Assembly (NCBI GenBank): GCA_026874595.1
Contig: CM049307.1
Span: 30,915,079 to 30,979,078, forward strand
Source: Sipunculus nudus
Lineage: Eukaryota; Annelida; Sipuncula; Golfingiida; Sipunculidae
Reading direction: 5' to 3'
Length of the DNA: 64,000 nt
In this document: positions 37,201 through 48,566 of the stretch, piece by piece
How positions within the stretch are numbered: the first letter of the stretch is position 1
Layout: every line of letters starts with the position of its first letter
Program-made: the position numbers and the translations under genes
The notes under the pieces: generated by a model
What the model saw: only the letters and a program-made list of their open reading frames with translations
What the model was told of the DNA's origin: nothing
Database searches by the model: none

Positions 37201-40200
37201 AAGGAATACAAGATGCTATGGCAGGATTCAAATTTCTGTTGACATTTTCAAATGGCTTCATGAGGAGTTTTACCTTGACCTTCTTCTTTTTAATCTTAAT
37301 GAATGCTGTATTATGTGTCATTATATATGAGAGTCTGAACAAACATACCGTTATAGTCATTATGGAATAATGGTTATTGAGTATAACGCTTCCTCTTTGA
37401 ATATGGGGAATACCTGTATTGGGTTTAATGTACTCAGTATGCCCATTGAGATACACCTTGAACAAAATATAATTTGAATGGAAGGAATTTCAGCAATACA
37501 GTATTCATATATTTAGAGTTGAACATATCTTGGGACTGTTTTTTTTTTATTTTTTTCATATTTGTGAGCTCATTGAGTTTCATTTTAATTCATTTGAGCA
37601 TCATACTTGGTGGTTATCATGTTGTATATTGTCATGCAATAATGATTTTAATATTCATTTTTAAGCATGCAAGATTTGTAATGAATCAACTGAATATCAA
37701 GTGTATTCCATTAAACAAGTGTCAGATTTGTAAAACTTACATTATGGCATGGTAACAACTGTTTGTTGAATTATTAACATAATTGGTATGAAGTTGATTG
37801 ACATTGCAGAGCAGTTAGTGCATAATTTATAAATCTGTTCATTGTATTCTACTCATTGATATGGCAAATGCAATGCAAATTGCCTACACCACACTAAACC
37901 TAGTTATTTTTATGATTAAAGAAGGGTTTGTATATTTGTGGTTAATTTTTCAGTTTACTAAAAGTGTGTGTGCACAATATGCAACTGGATAATATTTTCT
38001 CAGGTAAATAAATGTTAAAAAGTTAAATGTATTGATTTCACAATCTTTCTTTAGAGATAGTTTTGAAAATCTCATCTATATTTGTTATATTAAATTATTA
38101 AACAGGAAAACTGAGATGATATATTCCACAAAGCTACATATGTGCTCTGCCCAGATAGAATTATTTAAATACACTCAGAGGCAACAAATATCAATACTCT
38201 AAAAACCTTCTGCCAGAGAATGATTCATATTGCTTTACAGAACTTTAAATGGACATGCTTTTGTGGAAATACCAACTTTACTTGACAGATTGAATTATCA
38301 TTTTACAAATTGAATTAAAGTTCTATTTTCTACTGATGTTGGTTTTCCAACAACTGAAAACATGAAACTCTACTTAGATTCAATCACAGCAGTAATGGCT
38401 TTACAGCCATGTAATCTCCTTCTAGGTTCTGTATATAGCATTAGATCTGTTTTAAAGTCACATTTCTTTTAATCATCTTGTCAGTTGGTCACCATGATTG
38501 AGTACTCTAGTTACTTAACCAATTGCTCTAGCTTGTAATCATTATCAATCAGTTTCATCTTATCTTCAATCTTATTGTATGATTGATGTTTTTTCATCTC
38601 ATCTGACTCAGAGCCATTCTGGCTCTCACAGACTCTCAATCTGTTGTCTGGTATATCTGACTGTCCACTGCATATTTTTTTCAAGGAAATAACTAGGACT
38701 GCATTATTATGAAAATTTGAAGATGTTTGCCCAAACCATTTTTCACACTGAAACATTGAACTTCTGACTTGAAATACTTAAATCAAAGCCTACCTCCAGT
38801 CCTTTTAATTCTTAGATTTCTTGTTACTTATGATTGTTTTCTTATTTTGAATTGAAGCCATAAACATGGAAAAATAAATATGCATAATTATCAGTTTTAT
38901 TTTTGTTTACACGGAAAAGTTTAAAGAAAATGTGGCATGTCAATTATGACTTTATGTCAGTATATGGTTAATAGACAATTACATGTCAGAACTTAAATCA
39001 CACATTTCCTCAGAACTTGCTGAAAATATCCTTTTATTTTTTTGTCAAGGATATTCTTTCTCTTTTGTAGTATTTCATGTATTTCCCCCAGAAAATATTG
39101 AGAAAATGGTAATTTTCTCACTTTTGTCGTGTGAAACAATATTCGCATTTGTAGCCTTGTTGCCTGTACTGTGATCGAGCTACAGATGACCAGACCAATG
39201 TTGCTCTAGGTGATGGAGTGTGGCTTACTTCCACGCGTCTGCACACTGATTGGGTCTTGTAGTGACAAATAGCAGCCACTTCCCTAATGAGGGGACTACT
39301 GGGGAAGAGGTTTAACTAAGGCTTAATGAACAATTCTGTCCTGATTAGCTGGGGATGAGCTGGTCAGGCAGGGTGAGACCATCACCAGACATCAATAAAT
39401 GGACACTGTCATCCATCCCATGAGACTGCAGGACCTTGTGTTGGGATGTGCCGTGTCTGATCCCGGATCTGTGACACAGCGGGACTCTTGTTCAACATAT
39501 GATCAGAATATTAATTCCCCCTAGTGGCCCATAAATGTTATCATGCTGAAATCCCAAGGTTGAAGTGACCTATATACTTCTGAAGTGTTATGTTTCGTGA
39601 AGTAAAGTTCATCCAGGTTCAACTATTCAAAAGTTAACTTATTGATAAACCTAGGACAAGTACAGCAACTTTATTATTATGTAAATCTTTCGAATTTCCT
39701 CAACATATTTGACTTCAACCTCTTTCTTATAAACCTTCAGAATTTCAACTGCATTTAGCAGTTTTAAACTTTTTCAAATTCTGCCATGTATATTAGACCA
39801 CAATGACTTTCCTCTAACATAAATCCCTGAGATTTCACCTTGTTTCACAAAGACATTCCAATGGTAGCAGTAGACAGCGTGGTAAATTTTGTGTGGTGTG
39901 AGCAGAGTTATGAATACCTGCAGATCACATCATCTATAGGCAATGATCCTCTGCACTGTATGCCAGTGTGTTGTTTCCTGTATAGTGTGTGTTACATGGT
40001 TTGATAACCAAAACTATATCTGCAACTGTAAACAGGGGTCGTAATAATATAAAGCTTTTTCCGCCTGTCTCAGACAGGCAAAAAGGTGCAAGAAAGGCAT
40101 TTTTCATTTTGTACCAATCTGTTGGAAAGGCCAGCACCCAGATGTTTTCCAGATTAATTGCTGAGTAGTAACAAGTATAGTTGCAAGTAGTAACAAACAT

Positions 40201-40548
40201 GACACAAAAATGAAATAATTCACAGAGGTGTTCCACTGACTCCCAATACTTCCTATATTTTCCTAGTAAAATGATGTATAATTTCTAATACTTTCTGGCA
40301 TCTGGCTTCTCATCTCCTGTTTTTTTCCTGTTTTTTTTTCACCTGCACAATTTTGTTTCTGATATAACAGTGTTACTATTGAAAACATTCATGTTTTTTT
40401 TTTTGCACTAAAGTGTGCATGTAGGTTGGCATGTAAGATGGCAGAATCAGGTTAACACTGAGCGAAGTTTGACTGAAAGTTTTATATGATGTTATAGGAT
40501 GCATCTTTAGTGGAAAGGCAAATTTTTTTGCGGAAAGACAAACATGAA
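34257..40548 (+). other. Long intron, middle part
   Basis: CpG-poor intron. The segment 39175-39500 is less AT-rich, with several homeodomain-type TAAT/ATTA cores in non-repetitive sequence, and could be a conserved regulatory element. A short palindrome GCCTGTCTCAGACAGGC lies at about 40063. No exon is recognised; the 118-residue minus frame at 35349-35705 looks like chance. Confidence 0.5.
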
Positions 40549-42531
40549 CTAGAATACGGGTAGTCGACAAGCGACTACTTGTATCCGCCTAAATCAGAGT
40601 GGAAAGGGTGAAGTGTTGCATATTAGCATGGATGTCTGCAGCCAAATTGTGTATGTAGGTTGCGCTACCTACCAAAAAATCCAGAAAGCCGTCCAAGTTG
40701 TATACATATGCAAAATTTAAGGCAGATAAGTCAAACCACTATATTGTATATGAGTGATTTTTGCCCTTGGCAGACAAACAGATGGACGCTGTGCAAAAAA
40801 GGGTTGCAGGTGGCGCCACCAGTTTAGCGTATGATAAAGAGCTTTGTGAGAACTATACACATGCAAAACTTTGGCCCAATCGGTCAAACGTTTCCCAAGA
40901 TATGAGCTTGGATATCTGCTGCATAAACTAGAATGCAGGTGGCGCCACCTGTCATAAAATCAAGAGAGCTGTCAGGGATGTATAAACTTGCAAAATTTTA
41001 GGCAGATATGTCAAACCACTGCCGAGATATGAGTCATTTTATCCCATGAAAGACAAACTGACGGGAGCTGTGCAAACATGGCTGCAGGTGGCGCCACCAG
41101 TTTTGGGTATGATAAAGAGCTATATGAGATTTATACACATGCAAAATTTTGGCCCAATCGGTCAAACCGTTCCCTAGATAAGAGCTTGGATGTCTGCACG
41201 TAAACTTGATTGTAGGTGGCGCCACCTGTCATAAAATCAGAAAAGCTATCCAGGATGTATAAGCATGCTGAATTTCAGGTGAATTAGTCAAACCACTGCA
41301 GAGATATGAGTGATTTTAACCCAAGGCAGACGAACAGATGGACACTGTGCAAACATGGTTGCAGGTGGCGCCACCATTTTTTGTGTATGTTATAAAGCTC
41401 TCCAAGGGCTACATTTGTGCAAAAAAATTTTCCTGATCGGTCAAAAGGTTCCTGAGATATGAGCTTGGATGTCTGCAGCGTAAACGTGAATGTAGGTGGC
41501 GCCACCTGTCATAAAATCAGAAAAGCTATCCAGGATGTATACGCATGCCAAATTTCAGGTGAATTAGTCAAGTCACTGCAGAGATATGAGTGATTTTAAC
41601 CCAAGGCAAGCAAACAGATGGACACTGTGCAAACATGGTTGCAGGTAGCGCCACCATTTTTGGTGTATGTTATAAAGCTCTCCAAGGGCTACATTTGTGC
41701 AAAAGAATTTTCCTGATCGGTCAAACGGTTCCCGAGATATGAGCTTGTATGTCTGCAGCGTAAACGTGAATGTAGGTGGCGCCACCTGTAATAAAATCAG
41801 AAAAGCTATCCAGGATGTATACGCATGCCAAATTTCAGGTGAATTAGTCAAGTCACTGCAGAGATATGAGTGATTTTAACCCAAGGCAGACGAACAGATG
41901 GACACTGTGCAAACATGGATGCAGGTGGCGCCACCATTTTTTGTGTATATTATAAAGCTCTCCAAGGGCTACATTTGTGCAAAAGAATTTTCCTGATCGG
42001 TCAAACGGTTCCCGAGATATGAGCTTGGATGTCTGCAGCGTAAACGTGAATGTAGGTGGCGCCACCTGTCATAAAATCAGAAAAGCTATCCAGGATGTAT
42101 ACGCATGCGGAATTTCAGGTGAATTAGTCAAGTGACTGCAGAGATATGAGTGATTTTAACCCAAGGCAGACGAACAGATGGACACTGTGCAAACATGGTT
42201 GCAGGTGGCGCCACCATTTTTGGTGTAAGTTATAAAGCTCTCCGAGGGCTACATTTGTGCAAAAAAAATTTTCCTGATCGGTCAAACGGTTCCCGAGATA
42301 TGTGGGTTTATGTGTGGAAACAGACGCACAAACGGACGCAGAGGAAAGGTCAGAGGTCAAAACAAAATCGGGGCGCAGCAGTTCACATGTGACCCGAACA
42401 TAATCCCGGGTTTCGGAAAATTCCGCCCAGCGGTTACAGAGGAGTTCTCCGGACACCTACGCGGCGGCGGCGGCGGCGGCCAGCTGAAAACATAGTATCC
42501 GCAAAACTCTGTTTGGCGGATACAGTTATTA
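40549..42531 (-). mobile_element. Helitron-like element, long copy with 280-bp higher-order repeats
   Basis: This is a second copy, on the minus strand, of the element at 6970-7873. Its 3' end (low coordinate) is CTAG at 40549-40552 preceded by the same hairpin, CGACTAC/GTAGTCG. Its 5' end has GTATCCGCC with a subterminal fold-back (42495-42524). Between them lie about five and a half 280-bp units. Each consists of two diverged monomers of about 131 and 149 bases with AGGTGGCGCCACC at or near the monomer end (starts 40808, 40937, 41086, 41214, 41363, 41494, a variant at 41643, 41774, 41923, 42054, 42203). CpG-rich against a CpG-poor intron, so probably young. It has no Rep/helicase frame and is non-autonomous. 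The open frames read through the units are repeat artefacts. Confidence 0.78.
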
Positions 42532-43806
42532 CATTTCTGTCAGAAAGATGAGAATTTCAAAGTATTATAATCCCTCATAAACAGCTGTGTACAGTGGAGC
42601 ATAATCAGGTCTAGTTCTAAAAATTCTATGGTAATAGGCATTTTGACAAAGTTGTATTATCAACATCATTAGGTAGAGTCTGTCAAGGAGTTATTCATTT
42701 TTAGCAGTTAAACCTTCCCAGAAAAAAATAAATTTTTAAAAGATGTAACATTGAGAAAATATTTGACAAAAAACAACTGCAATATTCTAAATAGGCTAGT
42801 TTGAAATTGTGCAAGGAAAGAGGTCAGAATGGTCAAATAAAGATGTGCAATTATGTAAATTATTAGTTATTTGATGTTAAATCTTTACACGTAGTATGAT
42901 AGGATAAAGCATATATTTGTTTTTTTATTGGGACTTATCTGCTTGTGCAGCCAACAGGAAACACAAAAAGTACTGCAGCCCAGCCAAACTAAAATGCTTG
43001 AAAATATTTTGGTGCAGTTAAAAAAAAACAACTACTTTATTGAAAAAAATACAGTAATAAAAAATGTGATTTGAACTCATCTTAAACCTTCAGCAGCTTA
43101 AGTCAAGGGTATCTGACAAGAGACATTTGTCCATGCAGGTTTTACAGAACTTTGTTCTGAGCTTTTAAGCCATTTAGTTATGTTGGTGTATGTAGCTGTG
43201 CCAGTCGATGAGGCTGTCTGGCTAGTGTGTTTTATAACTTTAGGACTAGGCCATTGTTCATACAAAGCCAGTCCCTGTGGCAGTAGTGAGAGCCGAGCTG
43301 AGCTATTGATTCATACTCAGAGGTGGCATTGCGGATAGGTGCATGATAGTCTAGTGGAGTTTAATCAAACTAGTATTTGCAGTCCAGGGATCATTAGAAA
43401 TGACAGGGAATTAAATATTTTTACCTTGCTGTGAGCAGGTCATGCCACACTTCAGTCTGTTCGATGGATGTTATTGAAAACTGACTGACTTGTCTGGTAT
43501 TTTGTATGCCCTGAGCACTAGCTGACTGTATTGTTCAGTCCTGATTTAGTCCAGAAACTGCTGGGTTCAGCCTGAGACACTTCTGGCAGTAAAGATGCCA
43601 TTCCTCTAGAGTCTGCACAGCTACAGAAGAAAATGCTGGTCTGTCAGCCATCATAAGATGTACAGAGATTCATCAGATTTATGTCAGTGAGTGCAGCAAT
43701 GGAATCTGTGTCTTGTGGCTCTCTAGATTAAAACATGCCCTGCCAAAATGTACTAAGATGTGTCAACTTAGTGTTCAAACATGACTCCATGATAAGCAAT
43801 GAAGTT
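42532..43806 (+). other. Long intron, no feature recognised
   Basis: CpG-poor, AT-rich intron between the Helitron-like copy and a cluster of three small inverted-repeat elements. Confidence 0.55.
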
Positions 43807-43911
43807 TCCAGAGGGGGTTTAAGGGTTAAGATCAATACCTTCACCCCTCCCTTACTTAGCGAAATTACCTTTTTGCAGTTTCCCCTTTCAGTCTTAAAAC
43901 CCCTCTCTGGA
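43807..43911. mobile_element. Small fold-back MITE (CAGAGGGG ends)
   Basis: TCCAGAGGGGGTTTAAGGGTT at the left pairs with AGTCTTAAAACCCCTCTCTGGA at the right over about 20 positions with a few mismatches. Total about 105 bases. CAG/CTG-type termini resemble short hAT derivatives. It accounts for the G/K-rich part of a 134-codon minus-strand frame here, which is not a gene. Confidence 0.5.
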
Positions 43912-44140
43912 TTTGTGGACTTTTTAGGAGTATTATCCCATGGTAGAAAATGGAGGGCCTTCCCTTCCCCAAATCCTTGATACTTTGGTTGGGTATTGGT
44001 CAGCCTAATTAGGTACAATATGAATTGTGATATAAGATACATATTTATGATTTGCTTCAATTTTAGTCCCCCTCCAAAAGAGGGAGGATTAATAAATTGT
44101 CCACTTCTGTCCATCCATCTGACATCTGACATTTAAACTA

Positions 44141-44320
44141 CAGTGAAACTGCGTTGTTTAGAAGTCGAAGGGACCCTCAGAAAACTTTGACAAATCCAAG
44201 GTTTGACATAAGTGGGTTAATATGGCAATAATTTAACCAGAGTTGTCGAGAATATTGAGTCTGTATCTTCAACATAAGTGGGGTATTTGATTTAAGCGAG
44301 CTCGACACGAGGTTTCACTG
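44141..44320. mobile_element. Tc1/mariner-type MITE
   Basis: Ends are exact inverted repeats, CAGTGAAAC at the left and GTTTCACTG at the right, each flanked by TA, the Tc1/mariner target duplication. Length 180 bases. The subterminal CTGCG / CGAGG region is also loosely inverted. Ends of the form CAGTGAAACCTCG are common in pogo/Tigger derivatives. No frame of its own. Confidence 0.75.
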
Positions 44321-45196
44321 TATATCATTCATACACCTTGGTCACATCTATCATGGAGCAATTAAATGCAAATGACTGAAATATGCATTTAAACAAAAAT
44401 AAAATGCATGTGATTGATTTATTGTATCCTTAGACTCAGAAGTCAGGGATATTAGGGTTTTGATATGGTGGCGTTGCCACAGACAAATCTTGTGAATGAG
44501 ATAACTCTAGAAGGGTTTGACTGATCTTTTTTACATTATGCAAGCACTTAAATACGGGCCAGAGGATGAAGCTTATTTAAAATATATTAGTATATTGATA
44601 TAGCCCAACTGGATACCCTGCTGATTAGAGCATTTATAGTTATGAACTACATGTAACTCAGTGGCATCATTAATTGAAATGGGGATGATAGAGTTCAATA
44701 TCAGTCCAGGGGTACTAGGTTGAATGAAAATACTAGGTTGAGAAATTGGAACAGAAGGTGTAAAGCTGTGCATCCATGTATCCGCAAATCTTGTATGTTT
44801 CGTACCCAAAAAATCACATCCTTTTTTTAGATGAACTGTTTCCATGTGTACCTTTTAACATGCTATAGACTAAAGTTCAGTTCTAGACAAAACATAACTT
44901 GGGGGTTAATTTATACTTAGATAAGTAAATGGGTATTGATATGAGAAACCAATCACATATCTTCTGCTTGTGTATTGAATTGTAAGGGTTGATTGCTTAT
45001 TTTGTGAAGCCTTGTCAGTGATTATTAGTATGGTCATATGATACTGAAAGGATTATCTGAAAGACCAAATATGCAAGGGGTTTTAGGGTGTTACAAGGTC
45101 TCAAGGGGACATATGTCCAGGGTCTTTCATACCGCTTCAAATGAAGTAGATGTCTTGGGTTCCAACATAGCAAATTAATACCATTGAAGTCTTTAT

Positions 45197-45270
45197 CACA
45201 GGCGAAATCAAAATTTCAATCTCGCCTAGGTGGATTTTAAATCCGCCTGGATTCTAATTTCCCCTGTGAC
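45197..45270. mobile_element. 74-bp fold-back element
   Basis: TCACAGGCGAAAT at the left pairs with ATTTCCCCTGTGA at the right, and the centre holds AGGTGGATTTTAAATCCGCCT, a second palindrome. The whole piece would fold into one hairpin. Too short to carry anything else; likely a minimal MITE. Confidence 0.5.
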
Positions 45271-45274
45271 ATCT

Positions 45275-46450
45275 ACATTACATGTACTGCACAATATAAT
45301 TCCAAAGCTCAGATATTTTTTTGGTATGTTTTTTGTGAGGTAACTACCTCCATGTTTTAATACTGACTTATCTCATTCTTAAGCTAAGTATTTACATCTA
45401 CAGAGTTCCATTTCAGTTTGGGACTATGTGACAGGACGGTAGCACTGGCTTCGATCCTTTCATTTTATTTTTATATCCTGCATGGTCTCACCCAGGCCTG
45501 GAGTCTACAGCACCTGTAGGTCCTGGGTGTGTAATCATCCTCATTGCTTGGTCATAATACTGAGGAACCTCCCAAAGATGCACTTGTTTGTGAATGATAC
45601 ACAGCTGTGGGGTGGAGCCTTCCCATTAAGCCTGCAGAGTGCTCACCCTAGCGCTCACACTTTTCCTTAAAGCAATACATCTTTAGTCCTTATCTAGGCT
45701 AACAAACTGTCCATTTCTGGAAAAGAACATCTGTCATGATTTCTGATGCCTGTGGTAACTTACTAAAACACCTTATCTTGCATCATGGCCTATTTATAAA
45801 TGTAACAGACCACTAGGAGGTTTTACTCTTTCATGATTGGCTATATTGTTATATGCTCACTTGGTATATGACAATTTATACCCCAACACAAACAAACTTC
45901 CGTACTCTAGACATATAATGATACTTTAGCATCAGTGTCAAAGGGTTTTACTGATCTGATTTAAATGTCCTTGGTAACAGCATCACTGGCTAAAATATCA
46001 TGGTCGTGCTTGAGATTCATTTCCAAAACCTCCTGACAAAAGATTTCTGTGTTGTTTGAGGCAATTTATGGTTTAACAGAACCAGCACCAGTCCTTGGTC
46101 ATAATAGTAATTAGCCGTTTTCCTTAGTTAAATGACAGACAGCTGTTTTGCTACAAGACGTGGCTTAAAATTAATGTATGGCTTACAGCAGTGTTGTGAT
46201 GACATGCACATATATATGTGACTCTGACTTAACAAGATGTCTACAGATGTTGTGTAATTCCAATGAAGGCATCCTTTTTTTTTTTATTCAGATGTCACTG
46301 CTTTGTGACATAGGGCAGGCGAGGACCAGTTAAAGTAGTATTACCCAGGTGATTGAATATTTGTGAGAGCTTTATACGACTTAAACTAAAAGTAAATCAG
46401 TGACAGATCAACCAGCTTGCAATATGTAGAAGAATCACTAGACATGCAGA
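45275..46450 (+). other. Long intron, no feature recognised
   Basis: CpG-poor intron with only short chance frames. The right edge meets the CpG-richer segment that may be an internal promoter. Confidence 0.5.
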
Positions 46451-46459
46451 TATTCAAAT

Positions 46460-46759
46460 GAATAAGCCTGGTTTGCCTACGCTCTTTACACAGCGCTTTA
46501 ACTATAGGCCTACCCCCTATATCTTAAGTGCTGTTTGTTATGACCTTGTATCCGGAATTGCTACACCAGAGGGGAGCACTGTATTTTTGTCCAATCAGAT
46601 GAGACCTTGTGCTGGAAGACACTGCCAAGTGAGGGAAACACGGAGCCAATCATGTTCATTTCGTTTTGAGGGACAGTTCATCGCCCCGGTAACTGCCCAA
46701 CAGGCCACAGGCTCAGACGTGGTTTGCCTAGGGCCTTGGGCACATAGGATGCCCGGCTG
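46460..46759 (+). promoter_or_regulatory. Possible alternative promoter and first exon
   Basis: Within the CpG-poor intron this stretch is CpG-richer and holds two CCAATCA boxes (about 46591 and 46645). A GGGCGG box follows at 46965, and CpGs stay frequent to about 47140. GCCCGGCTG followed by GTGAGT makes a consensus donor at 46759/46760, the same kind as at 22583. It could splice to the acceptor at 48310. No in-frame ATG leads into that exon, so translation would start inside it, giving a form without the signal peptide. A young unrecognised transposon is the alternative. Confidence 0.3.
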
Positions 46760-48310
46760 GTGAGTTGTAATTCAAACGAAATGTAACAATAAAGGCTGCA
46801 TGCACACCTCGCTGGCTGGTTTCAGTTCTGCAGACAACATATACATGGCTATGCTAACACAGTCATAATGTCATAATCGAATCAGTTGATGTTGTGAGAA
46901 TACAGAGGGAGCAATTAAAATTCAACTGTAAACTGTCTTCAAACAGTGCTTGAAGCGCAGCTATGGGCGGAGCCACGATGCCTGTTGAGTGTTTGTTTAC
47001 TGGCATCTGGTTGGCTGCTTGTCACATCATACGCACGTTTTTTTCAGCGGACAACATACCGCCATCTGGTGTCTAAATATATCATAAAAGGTCAAAGCTG
47101 GCAACATGAAAATCAGTTGCTTCTTTAGAAGCGCAAGATTTCCGCTGCCTTGGGAGCCTAGGTTTGCCAAGAGATGCATCAGTTAATTTTATCAAAATAA
47201 GACAAGGTCAGATTAGCCACAAAAAGAAAAGTTATTTTTGTTTTCAAAATTAGTATTATGTCAGTTTTGTAAAAATAAGGGTCTGATATGTAGAAAGAAG
47301 ATTGTGTCAGAAGCAAATATCGTATGAAGCGTATTTCATTTTTGTCAACAACTTGGCATAGTAACAAAGTATAAAGTCTTGATAATATGTTTTTGGTTCT
47401 GTGACTTTTTCACAGTAAAAAACTCCTTGTTTTAGACTTAATGTCATGCACTGTTCTATCTGTAACATATGATACCATCAATACAGATATGAAATCTCAA
47501 TGTGGTCATTTTATGGCAACAATTGCGTCATTTGTGTAGTTTAACTTTTATAAACATGAACCACTGAGTTGTAGATAGTCATCACAAGGGTGAATTTAAT
47601 GTGGTAATCAGACATTATTAACTGGAAGTTTGACTGTTAATCATTTTGAGAAAATAGCTGTAAGTCATCCAACAGCAGGATAAAAGACATCATTTTATTC
47701 CTTTTATTCCACTTTCTGAACAGGGAACCCTGGGAATGATGTAAAATTTGTCTTTTCTTTGATGACTGTTTTCCATCCAGTTAAATTCAATTTATGAATC
47801 AGATGTTTTAAAGCCTGTCTTTCCCTTTGATATTAAAAATCATTTTTGGTTACATCTAGTTTTCTTCTTGATCACTCGGTGGAGCTTCATTATTCAGCAG
47901 TAAGTTATCTTTTAGAATTGTTGGATGTCAGTGATGAGTTTATGTGATGAATATTTTCAGGGGAAATGCTATGAAGCCACAATAAACTTTGACAGATTAA
48001 GGGGATATTTTTTGTTCTATTTTGGGAATCACTTGATTTGTTATTCTATATAAAGAATGAATAATTTTAATGATTTTCCCTAAATGGGATATTAGGAAAG
48101 AAATATAGTCACAAGCTGAAATTGTTCCAACCCAAGTGCTATGAGCTGTACTTTTCATGACAAAGTATAGAATCAATCGACTTTGATACTGATCATGATC
48201 TTCCCTAGTATAAGAAACCAAAATTTAACAATTTATATAATCAAAATAAACTTTCCACCTTATTTATAAGGAAGGAAGAGAATTACTTTGCTCTGTTTGT
48301 TTAATTTCAG

Positions 48311-48566
48311 GACAAAGACAAAAGCACAAAGCTGATCTTGCCTCATCCAGAGAAAGTATTGTCTGCTGATGGGGTGTCATGGACCAAAGGTCAAGAGTCA
48401 AAGTTCAAAGATCAGGCCAGCATGGTCAGCCAAGCAACAGAAAAGAAAGACAAAGAGCCATCAGATAGCAGTTTGCTGTTTGATGTTTTGACGGATACAG
48501 ATAAAGATGAGAAGGAAGAAGCCATCAAAGATGGAGGGTCAGATGATTTACCTGCATATGAACAAG
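48311..48566 (+). CDS. Acidic, lysine-rich internal exon of the same gene
   Basis: The acceptor TTAATTTCAG ends at 48310. 85 complete codons plus one base run to CAAG followed by GTAGGT, so the exon enters in phase 0 and leaves in phase 1. The product begins D-K-D-K-S-T-K-L-I-L-P-H-P-E-K-V and is hydrophilic: K/D/E-rich in the middle (T-D-T-D-K-D-E-K-E-E), one short hydrophobic patch S-L-L-F-D-V-L, ending D-D-L-P-A-Y-E-Q. No cysteines and no N-glycosylation sequon. Codon content is clearly coding-like against the AT-rich intron. It follows the signal peptide at 25023-25103 as a mature N-terminal, probably unstructured, segment. Such segments occur in many ER-resident and extracellular proteins, so I do not name a family. 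Confidence 0.8.

Noticed and set aside
40697-42220. Regular palindromes considered as a CRISPR-like array
   Set aside because: The intervals are themselves repeats, not unique spacers, the unit is 280 bp, and the genome is eukaryotic.
40600-42456. Several 63-110 codon minus-strand frames with similar products (repeated M-A-P-P-T-F-T-F-T-L-Q-T)
   Set aside because: They are the same reading of the 280-bp repeat units inside the Helitron-like element; similarity comes from DNA repetition, not protein constraint.
43728-44132. 134-codon minus-strand frame
   Set aside because: It overlaps a fold-back element, has no domain or splice signals and no similarity I recognise.
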